From: CAYSCZ01 sp051155775
GTDB taxonomy: Bacteria > Bacteroidota > Bacteroidia > Cytophagales > Cyclobacteriaceae
DNA length: 64,000 nt
Assembly: GCA_051155775.1 (NCBI GenBank)
Contig: DAXETV010000003.1
Coordinates: forward strand, 62,001-126,000
Direction of reading: 5' to 3'
Part shown: positions 9,496-17,955 of the stretch, piece by piece
Layout: the number at the start of each line of letters is the position of its first letter
How positions within the stretch are numbered: position 1 is the first letter of the stretch
Translations under genes and position numbers: made by a program
Notes under the pieces: model-generated
What the model saw: the letters and a program-made list of their open reading frames with translations, nothing else
Database searches by the model: none
What the model was told of the DNA's origin: nothing

Positions 9496-9774
9496 ATGGC
9501 TAGATCTTTAAAAAAAGGACCATATATTGATTTTAGGCTGGAACAAAAGATCGACAAAATTAATGAATCAGGTAAAAAAACTGTTATCAAAACCTGGTCC
9601 AGAAGATCGATGATTAGTCCTGATTTCGTAGGACATACTTTTGCAGTACATAACGGGAATAAATTCATACCTGTTTTTGTCACTGAAAATATGGTGGGTC
9701 ATAAATTAGGAGAATTTGCTCCTACGCGAAATTTCCGAAGCCATGTTAATAAAAAAGATAAAGGAAATCGATAA
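9496..9774 (+). CDS. rpsS: 30S ribosomal protein S19
   Basis: A 92-residue S19 of the 30S head. The sequence MARSLKKGPYIDFRLEQKI, then WSRRSMISPDFVGHTFAVHNG and LGEFAPTRNFRSHV, is diagnostic. The TAA stop shares its last A with the ATG of rplV, implying translational coupling. Confidence 0.98.
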   Translation: MARSLKKGPYIDFRLEQKIDKINESGKKTVIKTWSRRSMISPDFVGHTFAVHNGNKFIPVFVTENMVGHKLGEFAPTRNFRSHVNKKDKGNR

Positions 9775-10241
9775 TGGAGGTAGAGAATAAAAAAATTAAG
9801 AAATCGGTGCGGGTAAGGCTTGAAAAGGAAAGACAAAAGGAAGCACTGGAAAACAAAGAAGGTTCTCCGGAAGCAGTGGCATCATTGCGTAATGTCCCCA
9901 CCTCGACCAGAAAAATGCGATTGGTTGCACAAATGATTAGAGGTGAAAGTGTAAACAAAGCGCTTACTATTTTGAAGTATGATAATAAACACCCTTCTTA
10001 CAGGTTAGAGAAGCTATTATTATCAGCAATAGCCAATTGGCAATTAAAAAATGAAGATGTAAAACTGGAGGAGGCTGACTTATATATTAAAGAGATCAAA
10101 GTTAATGGGGGTAGAATACTTAAACGTCTTAGACCAGCTCCCCAGGGAAGAGCTCATAGAATACGTAAACGCTCTAATCACGTGGAAATTATTATCGACA
10201 ATAAAACTGAAAGTATAGCTGTAGAAGCAGAAAATAATTAA
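9774..10241 (+). CDS. rplV: 50S ribosomal protein L22 with N-terminal extension
   Basis: A 155-residue L22. The conserved core begins at about residue 34 (EAVASLRNVPTSTRKMRLVAQMIRG), preceded by about 33 residues that are almost all charged (EVENKKIKKSVRVRLEKERQKE). E. coli L22 is 110 residues, so the extension is an addition. The start at 9774 is chosen because it overlaps the rpsS stop by one base. The C-terminal beta hairpin reaching the exit tunnel (LRPAPQGRAHRIRKRSNHVEIII) is intact. Confidence 0.95.
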   Translation: MEVENKKIKKSVRVRLEKERQKEALENKEGSPEAVASLRNVPTSTRKMRLVAQMIRGESVNKALTILKYDNKHPSYRLEKLLLSAIANWQLKNEDVKLEEADLYIKEIKVNGGRILKRLRPAPQGRAHRIRKRSNHVEIIIDNKTESIAVEAENN

Positions 10242-10242
10242 T

Positions 10243-10956
10243 ATGGGACAAAAAATTAACCCGGTAAGTTTAAGATTAGGTATTATCAAGGGTTGGGAAT
10301 CCAATTGGTTTGACACTAAAAATTTTACAGATAAGATCGTCGAAGATCACAAGATTAGAAATTACATAGATGCACGGATACCAAAAGGTGGTATATCTAA
10401 AGTAATCATTGAACGGACTTTAAAAAGAATAACCTTAACCATACATACTGCAAGGCCCGGTGTGGTTATTGGTAAAGGAGGTACTGAGGTGGATAAGATA
10501 AAAGAGGAGTTAAAAAAGTTGACTAATAAAGACCTTCAAATAAATATATTTGAGATTAAGCGACCGGAGTTAGATGCAAAATTGGTAGGTGAATCCATAG
10601 CCCAACAATTACAAGCTAGAATTTCATACCGTAGAGCGATGAAGCAAGCTTTAGCATCAACTATGCGTGTTGGAGCTTTAGGTGTGAAAATAAAGGTATC
10701 GGGAAGACTTGGTGGAGCTGAGATGGCTAGGACTGAACAATACAAAGAGGGTAGAATACCATTGCATACTTTAAGGGCAGATGTGGATTATCACGTATCT
10801 GAAGCACGAACTATATATGGTATCATTGGCATAAAGGTTTGGGTGTTTAGAGGTGAGGTATTTGGTAAACGAGACCTCTCTCCTAACATTGGTAGAACTG
10901 ATAATGCTGGTGCTTCATCAAGAAGAAGAAGGGATGTAAAAAAGAAGAATAGATAA
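10243..10956 (+). CDS. rpsC: 30S ribosomal protein S3
   Basis: A 237-residue S3 at the mRNA entry site. It has a KH domain with the GXXG loop (HTARPGVVIGKGGTEVDKI) and the C-terminal domain motif GRLGGAEMARTEQYKEGRIPLHTLRADVDY. The tail ends in basic residues RRRRDVKKKNR. One base separates it from rplV. Confidence 0.98.
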   Translation: MGQKINPVSLRLGIIKGWESNWFDTKNFTDKIVEDHKIRNYIDARIPKGGISKVIIERTLKRITLTIHTARPGVVIGKGGTEVDKIKEELKKLTNKDLQINIFEIKRPELDAKLVGESIAQQLQARISYRRAMKQALASTMRVGALGVKIKVSGRLGGAEMARTEQYKEGRIPLHTLRADVDYHVSEARTIYGIIGIKVWVFRGEVFGKRDLSPNIGRTDNAGASSRRRRDVKKKNR

Positions 10957-10973
10957 TATTAAAAATACTGTAA

Positions 10974-11393
10974 ATGTTACAGCCAAAGAAAACGAAGTTT
11001 AGAAAGAAGCAAAAAGGAAGAGTTAAGGGTATAGCTCAAAGAGGTCATACGCTATCTTTCGGAACTTTCGGAATAAAAGCATTAGAGCCAGGATGGATTA
11101 CCAGTAGACAAATAGAATCTGCCAGGATTGCCATGACAAGGGCAATGAAGAGAGAGGGACAAGTTTGGATCAGAATTTTTCCAGATAAGCCGGTTACCAA
11201 GAAACCGGCTGAGGTTAGGATGGGTAAAGGTAAAGGAGCCCCTGAATATTGGGTCGCCACCGTTAAGCCTGGTACAATCCTGTTTGAATCATCAGGGATT
11301 AAAAAAGATATAGGCCAGGAGTCATTAAGGTTAGCGGCGCAAAAACTTCCTATTCGGACAAAGTTTGTTGTTAGAAGAGATTATCAGGATTAA
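10974..11393 (+). CDS. rplP: 50S ribosomal protein L16
   Basis: A 139-residue L16 that helps position A-site tRNA. It opens with MLQPKKTKFRKKQKGRVKG and contains RVAGRxx-equivalent surfaces such as ITSRQIESARIAMTRAMKREGQVWIRIFPDKPVTKKPAEVRMGKGKG in pieces. Length is normal. The rpmC ATG starts 1 base after the stop. Confidence 0.97.
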   Translation: MLQPKKTKFRKKQKGRVKGIAQRGHTLSFGTFGIKALEPGWITSRQIESARIAMTRAMKREGQVWIRIFPDKPVTKKPAEVRMGKGKGAPEYWVATVKPGTILFESSGIKKDIGQESLRLAAQKLPIRTKFVVRRDYQD

Positions 11394-11394
11394 A

Positions 11395-11595
11395 ATGAAA
11401 AACGAGGAATTAAAAGGATTGAATATTGATGAGCTAAAAAGTAAGTTGGATTCAGAAAAAGACAATCTAAGACGGTTAAAATTTGCTCATGCCATCACGC
11501 CTCTTGAGAATCCTATGAAACTAAAGGAATCACGAAAGTTGATCGCCAGGATAAACACTGAGATTACCGTGAAGCTTAAAAATATTAGTAATTAA
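11395..11595 (+). CDS. rpmC: 50S ribosomal protein L29
   Basis: A 66-residue L29 (MKNEELKGLNIDELKSKLD..., with the signature LRRLKFAHAITPLENPMKLKESRKLIARI). An in-frame TTG exists further upstream at 11365, but it lies inside rplP. The ATG at 11395, directly after the rplP TAA, gives the normal L29 N-terminus and is preferred. Confidence 0.95.
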   Translation: MKNEELKGLNIDELKSKLDSEKDNLRRLKFAHAITPLENPMKLKESRKLIARINTEITVKLKNISN

Positions 11596-11596
11596 T

Positions 11597-11851
11597 ATGG
11601 AAAGAAATTTAAGAAAAGAGCGTACTGGTGAAGTGATGAGTAATAAAATGGATAAAACCATTTCAGTACTTGTGCAAAAAAAAGTAAGACATCCGGTGTA
11701 TGGGAAATTTATACCTAAGTCAAAAAAGTTTCTTGCGCATGATGAAAATAATGAATGTGGAATTGGTGATCTGGTAAAGATTATGGAAACAAGACCATTA
11801 AGCAAGAATAAAAGATGGCGATTGGTTGAAATTATTGAAAAAGCAAAATAA
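11597..11851 (+). CDS. rpsQ: 30S ribosomal protein S17
   Basis: An 84-residue S17 that binds the 5' domain of 16S rRNA. Diagnostic segments are RKERTGEVMSNKMDKTISVLV and HPVYGKFIPKSKKFLAHDE, then GDLVKIMETRPLSKNKRWRLV. The stop TAA overlaps the rplN ATG by one base (TAATG). Confidence 0.97.
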   Translation: MERNLRKERTGEVMSNKMDKTISVLVQKKVRHPVYGKFIPKSKKFLAHDENNECGIGDLVKIMETRPLSKNKRWRLVEIIEKAK

Positions 11852-12219
11852 TGATACAGCAGGAATCAAGAGTTAATGTTGTTGATAATAGCGGTGCCAA
11901 AGAAGCACTGTGCATAAAAGTTTTGGGAGGTACGGGCAAACGATACGCCAGTGTAGGTGATAAGATTATCGTTACCGTTAAATCAGCTTTATCCTCTAGC
12001 AGCTTAAAAAAAGGCACAGTATCAAGGGCAGTTATCGTTAGAACTAAAAAAGAGGTGAGAAGAAGTGATGGATCATACATAAGATTTGAAGATAACGCTG
12101 CTGTATTATTAAATAATACAAATGAACCAAGGGGCACAAGGATATTTGGGCCTGTAGCTAGAGAGCTAAGGGAAAAAAGATTTATGAAGATTGTTTCACT
12201 AGCACCTGAAGTTTTATAA
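11851..12219 (+). CDS. rplN: 50S ribosomal protein L14
   Basis: A 122-residue L14 on the intersubunit face. MIQQESRVNVVDNSGAKEAL and the C-terminal GTRIFGPVARELREKRFMKIVSLAPEV blocks are typical. It overlaps rpsQ by one base, again suggesting coupling. Normal length. Confidence 0.98.
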   Translation: MIQQESRVNVVDNSGAKEALCIKVLGGTGKRYASVGDKIIVTVKSALSSSSLKKGTVSRAVIVRTKKEVRRSDGSYIRFEDNAAVLLNNTNEPRGTRIFGPVARELREKRFMKIVSLAPEVL

Positions 12220-12228
12220 AAATTAGCA

Positions 12229-12543
12229 ATGAAGGCACACATAAAGAAAGGTGATACAGTAAAAATAATAGCCGGAAATTCAAAAGGAAAATCCGGTCAG
12301 GTACTTTCCGTTTTGCCGGAAAAGAATAAAGCAATTGTTGAAGGTATTAACCTGGTGACAAAACATAAGAAGCCATCTGCAAATAACCCAAATGGAGGAA
12401 TTGAGCAGCTAGAGGCACCTATCCATCTAAGCAATCTTAAATTGATAGATCCTTCAAATGGTGAGCCCACACGTGTTGGAAGAAAACTAAATGAAAACAA
12501 TAAATTACAAAGATATTCAAAAAAGTCCGGTGAATTTATCTAG
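12229..12543 (+). CDS. rplX: 50S ribosomal protein L24
   Basis: A 104-residue L24, an assembly initiator. The KOW motif is visible as KKGDTVKIIAGNSKGKSGQV at residues 5-24, followed by EGINLVTKHKKPS and GGIEQLEAPIHLSNL. Placed normally between rplN and rplE. Confidence 0.97.
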   Translation: MKAHIKKGDTVKIIAGNSKGKSGQVLSVLPEKNKAIVEGINLVTKHKKPSANNPNGGIEQLEAPIHLSNLKLIDPSNGEPTRVGRKLNENNKLQRYSKKSGEFI

Positions 12544-12546
12544 ATC

Positions 12547-13095
12547 ATGACACCAAGGTTAAAACAAAAATATAACGATGAAATAGTTCCTGCTCTAAAG
12601 GATAAGTTTCAATACAAATCAGTAATGCAAGTTCCAAAAGTTACTAAGGTTTCTATCAATAAAGGGATCGGAGCTGCTGTTGCAGATAAGAAATTGATAG
12701 ATACAGGAATTGAGGAACTGTCTCTGATTTCAGGACAAAAAGCCGTGCCCACAAGAGCCAAGAAATCGGTTTCTAACTTTAAGTTAAGGGAGGGTATGCC
12801 TATTGGAGCCAGAGTAACGCTTCGAAAAGATAAAATGTATGAATTCATTGATAGATTGTTAACTGTTGCGTTACCCAGAGTAAGGGATTTTAGAGGTGTG
12901 AAAGATAAAGGTTTTGATGGTCGAGGTAACTATACATTAGGGGTGAAAGAACAAATAATTTTCCCTGAGATCAGTCTTGAGAAAGTTACCAGGGTATCTG
13001 GTATGGATATAACTTTTGTGACGACAGCAAATACCGATGAAGAAGCATATGAATTGTTAAAAGCACTGGGTATGCCTTTTGCGAATAAAAAATAG
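12547..13095 (+). CDS. rplE: 50S ribosomal protein L5
   Basis: A 182-residue L5 of the central protuberance, binding 5S rRNA. Characteristic sequences are VPKVTKVSINKGIG, GQKAVPTRAKKSVSNFKLREGMP and VRDFRGVKDKGFDGRGNYTLGVKEQIIFPEI in parts. Three bases separate it from rplX and from rpsN. Confidence 0.98.
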   Translation: MTPRLKQKYNDEIVPALKDKFQYKSVMQVPKVTKVSINKGIGAAVADKKLIDTGIEELSLISGQKAVPTRAKKSVSNFKLREGMPIGARVTLRKDKMYEFIDRLLTVALPRVRDFRGVKDKGFDGRGNYTLGVKEQIIFPEISLEKVTRVSGMDITFVTTANTDEEAYELLKALGMPFANKK

Positions 13096-13098
13096 ATT

Positions 13099-13368
13099 AT
13101 GGCAAGAAAATCAGTAATAGCAAGAGAAAGGAAACGAGAAAGATTAGTTGCAAAATATGAAGCTAAAAGAAAGGCTCTAAAAGAAGCTGGTGATTACCAG
13201 GCACTTGACAAATTGCCAAGGAATTCCTCCAAGGTAAGATTACATAACAGGTGTAAGCTTACAGGGAGGCCTAAAGGCTATATGAGAAAATTTGGGATTT
13301 CCAGGGTAACATTTAGGGAGATGGCTGCTCAAGGTAAAATACCCGGAGTAACTAAATCTAGTTGGTGA
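13099..13368 (+). CDS. rpsN: 30S ribosomal protein S14, zinc-free type
   Basis: An 89-residue S14 of the long form. Only one cysteine is present (HNRCKLTGRPKGYMRKFGISRVTFREMA), so the CxxC pairs of the zinc form are absent; this is the C-minus type. It is followed by a 51-base gap containing a promoter. Confidence 0.97.
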   Translation: MARKSVIARERKRERLVAKYEAKRKALKEAGDYQALDKLPRNSSKVRLHNRCKLTGRPKGYMRKFGISRVTFREMAAQGKIPGVTKSSW

Positions 13369-13395
13369 AATTATGAATTTATATTATTATATTTG
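13362..13395 (+). promoter_or_regulatory. Internal promoter before rpsH
   Basis: TTG at 13362-13364 (within the last codons of rpsN), 23 bases, then TATATTTG at 13388-13395, matching TAnnTTTG fully. Spacing is at the long end of the accepted range. A start near 13402 would give a leader of only about 18 bases before the rpsH ATG. The neighbouring genes elsewhere in this operon are spaced by 1-20 bases, so the 51-base gap is itself unusual. Confidence 0.6.
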
Positions 13396-13419
13396 CACCC
13401 TTTTTTAAAATATACATGA

Positions 13420-13815
13420 ATGACTGATACAGTTGCAGATTATTTAACGAGAATTAGAAATGCGATTAAGGCACGCCACAGAATCGTTGATATTCCTGCT
13501 TCTAATCTGAAGAAGGAGTTGACGAAGGTGTTGTACAAAAATGGTTTTATTCAAAATTATAAATTTGAAGATACACTGCCAGTAGGGAATATTAAAATCG
13601 CATTAAAATATAATCCCAGAACCAAGCAGTCTGCAATCGTAAGTTTGGAGCGGATCAGTAGGCCTGGCCTAAGAAAATATACCGGGGCCGGCGAATTACC
13701 AAGAGTATTAAATGGAATGGGAGTTGCTATTATGTCAACTTCTAAAGGTGTCATAACCGAAAAAGAAGCTAGAAATCTTAACGTTGGCGGAGAAGTTCTC
13801 TGTTATGTTTATTAA
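13420..13815 (+). CDS. rpsH: 30S ribosomal protein S8
   Basis: A 131-residue S8 binding the central domain of 16S rRNA. It starts TDTVADYLTRIRNAIKARH and ends GVAIMSTSKGVITEKEARNLNVGGEVLCYVY. In E. coli S8 is the translational repressor of the spc operon. Here it sits first after an internal promoter. Confidence 0.97.
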   Translation: MTDTVADYLTRIRNAIKARHRIVDIPASNLKKELTKVLYKNGFIQNYKFEDTLPVGNIKIALKYNPRTKQSAIVSLERISRPGLRKYTGAGELPRVLNGMGVAIMSTSKGVITEKEARNLNVGGEVLCYVY

Positions 13816-13834
13816 TCGAGTTTAGAATTAGAAT

Positions 13835-14386
13835 ATGTCCAGAATAGGTAATAAACCAATCAGTATACCAAGTGGAGTTGAAGTAAATATCGACAACAAC
13901 TTTGTCTCGGTGAAAGGTCCAAAAGGCACACTTCATCAAAAAGTTAATGATGATATTAAACTATCATTAGAAGAAGGGAAATTGACATTCAAAAGACCAA
14001 CTGAACAAAAAAGGCATAAGTCTATGCATGGTCTTTACAGGGCGCTGTTAAATAATATGGTCGTGGGAGTCAGTGAAGGATATAAGAAGCAACTTGAGTT
14101 AGTCGGTGTGGGTTACAAAGCTATAGCCAAAGGTTCTTTATTGGAATTGAACCTGGGATATTCCCATAATATATTTTTTCAGATTCCCGAAGAAGTAAAA
14201 CTTACTGCTGAGACTCAAAAAGGTAAAAATCCATTGGTGACCTTAGAAAGCATTGATAAACAGTTGATTGGGCAGGTATCTGCAAAGATCAGGTCATTGA
14301 GAAAAGTTGAACCTTATAAAGGAAAAGGTATCAAGTTTGTTGGAGAACAAATTAGAAGGAAAGCAGGTAAAACTGCATCAAAATAA
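13835..14386 (+). CDS. rplF: 50S ribosomal protein L6
   Basis: A 183-residue L6 with two similar domains, near the factor-binding site. MSRIGNKPISIPSGVEV opens it, LVGVGYKAIAKGSLLELNLGYSH marks the second domain, and EPYKGKGIKFVGEQIRRKAGKTASK closes it. Five bases to rplR. Confidence 0.98.
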   Translation: MSRIGNKPISIPSGVEVNIDNNFVSVKGPKGTLHQKVNDDIKLSLEEGKLTFKRPTEQKRHKSMHGLYRALLNNMVVGVSEGYKKQLELVGVGYKAIAKGSLLELNLGYSHNIFFQIPEEVKLTAETQKGKNPLVTLESIDKQLIGQVSAKIRSLRKVEPYKGKGIKFVGEQIRRKAGKTASK

Positions 14387-14391
14387 TTAAA

Positions 14392-14742
14392 ATGGCATTC
14401 TCTAAGTATTTAAGACGTAAAAAAATAAAATTAGGTATCAGACGTAAATTATCTGGTACCGCTGCGAGGCCAAGATTATCTGTTTATAAAAGCAATAAAT
14501 CAATTTATGCTCAAATTATTAACGATGATTTGGGTAGTACTTTGTTGAGTACTTCTTCTCCGGAGATTGGCGAAAGTAAAACAAATAATATAGAAGTGTC
14601 TGAAAAAGTTGGTAGGACATTGGCTGAAAAAGCCATTGCTTCTGGTATTACAAATGTAGTATTTGACAGAAATGGCTATATATTTCACGGTAAAGTAAAA
14701 GCGTTGGCTGATGGTGCCAGATCTGGAGGTTTAAAATTTTAA
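14392..14742 (+). CDS. rplR: 50S ribosomal protein L18
   Basis: A 116-residue L18 that binds 5S rRNA. The sequence SGTAARPRLSVYKSNKSIYAQII, then VGRTLAEKAIASGITNVVFDRNGYIFHGKVKALADGAR in parts, is typical. The gene ends 3 bases before rpsE. Confidence 0.97.
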   Translation: MAFSKYLRRKKIKLGIRRKLSGTAARPRLSVYKSNKSIYAQIINDDLGSTLLSTSSPEIGESKTNNIEVSEKVGRTLAEKAIASGITNVVFDRNGYIFHGKVKALADGARSGGLKF

Positions 14743-14745
14743 AAT

Positions 14746-15264
14746 ATGTCGGCAGATAATATCAAGACAATAAAGGCTAGCGAAATTGATTTAACAGAGA
14801 AAGTTGTTGCAATCAAAAGGGTGGCCAAGGTGGTTAAAGGCGGTAGGAGATTTAGTTTTTCGGCAATTGTTGTAGTTGGCGACAGTAATGGTGTGGTTGG
14901 TTATGGATTAGGTAAGGCAAACGAAGTTACCGACGCAATCACAAAAGGAATAGACGATGCCAAGAAAAACTTAGTTAGAGTCCCTGTTTTTAAAGGCACT
15001 GTTCCGCATGAATCTTTAGGGAAATTTGGTGGAGGTTTTGTGTTGCTAAAACCGGCCGCGCCTGGTACTGGTGTTAAAGCAGGTGGTGCTATGCGAGCTG
15101 TACTCGAAAGTGCAGGCATTCACGACGTACTTGCCAAATCTAAAGGCTCTTCTAATCCGCATAATGTGGTGAAGGCTACATTTGATGCTTTGAATAAGAT
15201 GAGAGATGCCTATTCGGTAGCAAAACAACGCGGTGTTGAACTTTCAACTGTTTTTGGGAATTGA
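14746..15264 (+). CDS. rpsE: 30S ribosomal protein S5
   Basis: A 172-residue S5, important for accuracy and mRNA unwinding. It has the double-stranded RNA-binding-like N-terminal region VVAIKRVAKVVKGGRRFSFS and the signature GYGLGKANEVTDAITKGIDDAKKNL. The TGA stop shares its A with the rpmD ATG (TGATG). Confidence 0.98.
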   Translation: MSADNIKTIKASEIDLTEKVVAIKRVAKVVKGGRRFSFSAIVVVGDSNGVVGYGLGKANEVTDAITKGIDDAKKNLVRVPVFKGTVPHESLGKFGGGFVLLKPAAPGTGVKAGGAMRAVLESAGIHDVLAKSKGSSNPHNVVKATFDALNKMRDAYSVAKQRGVELSTVFGN

Positions 15265-15446
15265 TGGAAAAGATAAAAGTAACACAAGTTAGAAGTATAA
15301 TAAAACGGCCTAAAGATCAAAAGCTGACAATAAAAGCCCTTGGTTTGGGCAGGATAGATAAATCTGTTATACATGATGCTAACCCTGCCATAATAGGTAT
15401 GATCAACAAGGTAAAACATTTAGTCAAAACTGAAGAAGTAGCATAA
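15264..15446 (+). CDS. rpmD: 50S ribosomal protein L30
   Basis: A 60-residue L30 (MEKIKVTQVRSIIKRPKDQK, then ALGLGRIDKSVIHDANPAIIGMI). An in-frame TTG lies one codon upstream at 15261, but the ATG at 15264 overlapping the rpsE stop gives the usual N-terminus and is preferred. Confidence 0.95.
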   Translation: MEKIKVTQVRSIIKRPKDQKLTIKALGLGRIDKSVIHDANPAIIGMINKVKHLVKTEEVA

Positions 15447-15448
15447 AG

Positions 15449-15895
15449 ATGAAACTCCATACATTAAAACCAGCTGAAGGATCAACAAAAAAGCCAAAAA
15501 GAATTGGTAGGGGACAGGGTTCTGGCCGGGGAGGTACATCCACCAGAGGTCATAAGGGAGCTAAATCCAGATCTGGTTACTCTCAAAAGGCAGGTTTTGA
15601 GGGAGGTCAGATGCCACTTCAAAGAAGGGTGCCTAAATTTGGATTTAAAAGTTTAAACAAAATATACTACAAGCCAATTAATTTGAGTCTTCTTCAAAAA
15701 CTTGCAGATGATTATCAAATGGATTCATTAAATGTCAGCTTTTTTATTCAACACGGTTTGATTTCAAAAAGCGACAAGGTAAAAATATTGGGTGACGGAG
15801 AATTGAACAGGAAGGTTGACGTAGAAGCCCATGCTTATTCAAAAAAAGCTAAGGAAGTAATTGAAAGCATAGGCGGACAGGCTGTAACCATATAG
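15449..15895 (+). CDS. rplO: 50S ribosomal protein L15
   Basis: A 148-residue L15, a late assembly protein. The glycine/arginine-rich N-terminus (RIGRGQGSGRGGTSTRGHKG, then SRSGYSQKAGFEGGQMPL) is diagnostic. It leads directly into secY (6-base gap), as in most bacteria. Confidence 0.97.
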   Translation: MKLHTLKPAEGSTKKPKRIGRGQGSGRGGTSTRGHKGAKSRSGYSQKAGFEGGQMPLQRRVPKFGFKSLNKIYYKPINLSLLQKLADDYQMDSLNVSFFIQHGLISKSDKVKILGDGELNRKVDVEAHAYSKKAKEVIESIGGQAVTI

Positions 15896-15901
15896 TATTT
15901 T

Positions 15902-17221
15902 ATGAAGAAGTTTATAACTACCATAAAGAACATTTTTTCGATTGAAGATCTAAGAATCAGAATCTTGAATACACTGGGGTTCTTAGTTATTTTTAGGGTC
16001 GGTTCTTTCGTAGTGTTACCAGGTGTTGACCCATCCAAACTCTCGGGGCAAGCTGAAGGTATATTCGGGGTTATTGATACATTTCTAGGTGGAGCTTTTA
16101 GTAATGCATCTGTTTTTGGACTTGGTATAATGCCATACATTTCTGCTTCTATTGTTCTACAATTATTAACGGTCGCGGTTCCATATTTTCAGAAATTACA
16201 AAAGGAAGGTGATAGTGGTCGAAAAAAAATAAATCAATTTACAAGGGTTCTTACTATTTTTATTTGCCTTGCTCAATCAGTAGCTTACTTGACAGGTACC
16301 ATACCTTCCGAAGCTATTGTGCTGGAAAACAGAACATTATTTACCCTTTCTTCAATGATCATACTCACCTCAGGTACCATTTTTTGTATGTGGTTAGGAG
16401 AAAAAATAACTGATAAGGGTATCGGAAACGGTATTTCAATGCTAATTATGATTGGAATAATATCAAGGTTTCCTGGTAGTCTATTTCAGGAAGCTATTTC
16501 AAAAGGCACAAGCCAATTATTGTTTTTCATACTTGAAATTGTATCGTTATTCTTTGTGGTTATGGGCGTTGTATTATTAACGCAGGCTGTTAGAAGAATT
16601 CCAGTACAGTATGCAAAGCAAGTGATTGGTAACAAATTATATGGAGGACAAAGACAGTATCTTCCCATTAAAGTGAATTCATCAGGGGTGATGCCGATTA
16701 TTTTTGCTCAGTCATTGATGTTTTTACCAGCGTTGATTGCTAGTGCCTGGGCTGAAAGTAGTGATATAGCTCAATACATTGGAACGACATTTTCTGATTT
16801 CCAGTCATGGCAATACAATCTACTATTTGCTGTTATGATTATATTATTCACTTTTTTTTATACGGCTATTACCATTAACCCTAATCAGATAGCAGATGAT
16901 ATGAAACGGAATGGTGGATTTATACCTGGTATAAAACCTGGTAAGCATACATCTGAATTTATTGATAATATCATATCTAAAGTAACGCTTCCCGGTGCAT
17001 TATTTCTCGCATTGGTGGCTATATTACCAGCCTTCGCAAGCATAGCTGGTGTTAGCACTGGTTTCTCTCAATTCTATGGGGGTACGTCATTACTCATCAT
17101 GGTAGGTGTGATTCTGGATACACTTCAACAAATTGAAAGCTATCTATTGATGAGACACTACGATGGTATGATGAAATCTGGAAAGGTGAGAGGCAGGGCC
17201 CAAAACGCAGCAGTAGCATAG
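15902..17221 (+). CDS. secY: Protein translocase subunit SecY
   Basis: A 439-residue inner-membrane channel protein with about ten hydrophobic segments. Recognisable parts are the first cytoplasmic/TM1 region DLRIRILNTLGFLVIFRVG, the plug-proximal GGAFSNASVFGLGIMPYISASI, KEGDSGRKKINQFTRVLT and GIGNGISMLIMIGI. The cytoplasmic loops for SecA and ribosome binding (RRIPVQYAKQVIGNKLYGGQ) are present. Length is normal. Confidence 0.98.
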   Translation: MKKFITTIKNIFSIEDLRIRILNTLGFLVIFRVGSFVVLPGVDPSKLSGQAEGIFGVIDTFLGGAFSNASVFGLGIMPYISASIVLQLLTVAVPYFQKLQKEGDSGRKKINQFTRVLTIFICLAQSVAYLTGTIPSEAIVLENRTLFTLSSMIILTSGTIFCMWLGEKITDKGIGNGISMLIMIGIISRFPGSLFQEAISKGTSQLLFFILEIVSLFFVVMGVVLLTQAVRRIPVQYAKQVIGNKLYGGQRQYLPIKVNSSGVMPIIFAQSLMFLPALIASAWAESSDIAQYIGTTFSDFQSWQYNLLFAVMIILFTFFYTAITINPNQIADDMKRNGGFIPGIKPGKHTSEFIDNIISKVTLPGALFLALVAILPAFASIAGVSTGFSQFYGGTSLLIMVGVILDTLQQIESYLLMRHYDGMMKSGKVRGRAQNAAVA

Positions 17222-17225
17222 TAGT

Positions 17226-17444
17226 ATGGCAAAGCAGGTATCAATTCAACAAGACGGAACTATTGTGGAGGCATTATCTAATGCGATGTTTAGGGTTGAA
17301 TTAGAGAACGGACATACTGTTATTGCACATATCTCAGGTAAGATGAGAATGAATTATATCAAAATATTACCGGGTGATAAGGTAAAATTAGAGATGTCAC
17401 CCTATGATTTGACAAAAGGAAGAATAGTTTACAGATATAAGTAA
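17226..17444 (+). CDS. infA: Translation initiation factor IF-1
   Basis: A 72-residue OB-fold protein (MAKQVSIQQDGTIVEALSNA, FRVELENGHTVIAHISGKMR, MNYIKILPGDKVKLEMSPYD). It binds the A site during initiation. Standard length and the usual place between secY and rpmJ. Confidence 0.98.
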   Translation: MAKQVSIQQDGTIVEALSNAMFRVELENGHTVIAHISGKMRMNYIKILPGDKVKLEMSPYDLTKGRIVYRYK

Positions 17445-17449
17445 GGAAT

Positions 17450-17566
17450 ATGAAAGTAAAACCTTCAGTAAAGAAAAGAAGCTCAAGTTGTAAAATCGTT
17501 AGACGAAAAGGAAAGGTCTATATAATCAATAAAAAGAACCCAAAGTTTAAACAAAGACAAGGATAA
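17450..17566 (+). CDS. rpmJ: 50S ribosomal protein L36
   Basis: A 38-residue L36 beginning ATG at 17450 and ending TAA at 17564-17566: MKVKPSVKKRSSSCKIVRRK, then GKVYIINKKNPKFKQRQG. Only one cysteine is left of the zinc ligand set CxxC...C...H, so this is the zinc-independent form. It lies 5 bases after infA and 2 before rpsM. Confidence 0.96.
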   Translation: MKVKPSVKKRSSSCKIVRRKGKVYIINKKNPKFKQRQG

Positions 17567-17568
17567 TT

Positions 17569-17946
17569 ATGGCTCGTATTTCAGGAGTTGACATACCGGA
17601 TAATAAAAGAGGGGAAATAGCCCTAACCTATATTTTTGGTATAGGTAGGAGCTCTGCAAAAAAGATTCTTTTAGATTCTGAAGTAGATTACAACAAGAAA
17701 GTCCAAGATTGGACAGACGATGAATTTTCCAAGGTTAGAACTATACTAACTAATGAATATAGAGTAGAAGGTGTATTGAAATCGGAGGTTCAGATGAACA
17801 TTAAAAGATTGATGGATATAGGTTCATATCGTGGGTTAAGACATAGAAGAGGCCTGCCACTCAGAGGTCAAAAAACTAAAAATAATTCAAGAACAAGAAA
17901 AGGTAAGAGGAAAACAGTTGCAAACAAGAAAAAAGCTGTTAAATAA
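17569..17946 (+). CDS. rpsM: 30S ribosomal protein S13
   Basis: A 125-residue S13 contacting P-site tRNA and L5. It shows the H2TH motif region (ALTYIFGIGRSSAKKILLDS) and the basic C-terminus SYRGLRHRRGLPLRGQKTKN, then SRTRKGKRKTV. First gene of the alpha-operon block rpsM-rpsK-rpsD-rpoA-rplQ. Confidence 0.98.
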   Translation: MARISGVDIPDNKRGEIALTYIFGIGRSSAKKILLDSEVDYNKKVQDWTDDEFSKVRTILTNEYRVEGVLKSEVQMNIKRLMDIGSYRGLRHRRGLPLRGQKTKNNSRTRKGKRKTVANKKKAVK

Positions 17947-17955
17947 TAATTGCTA

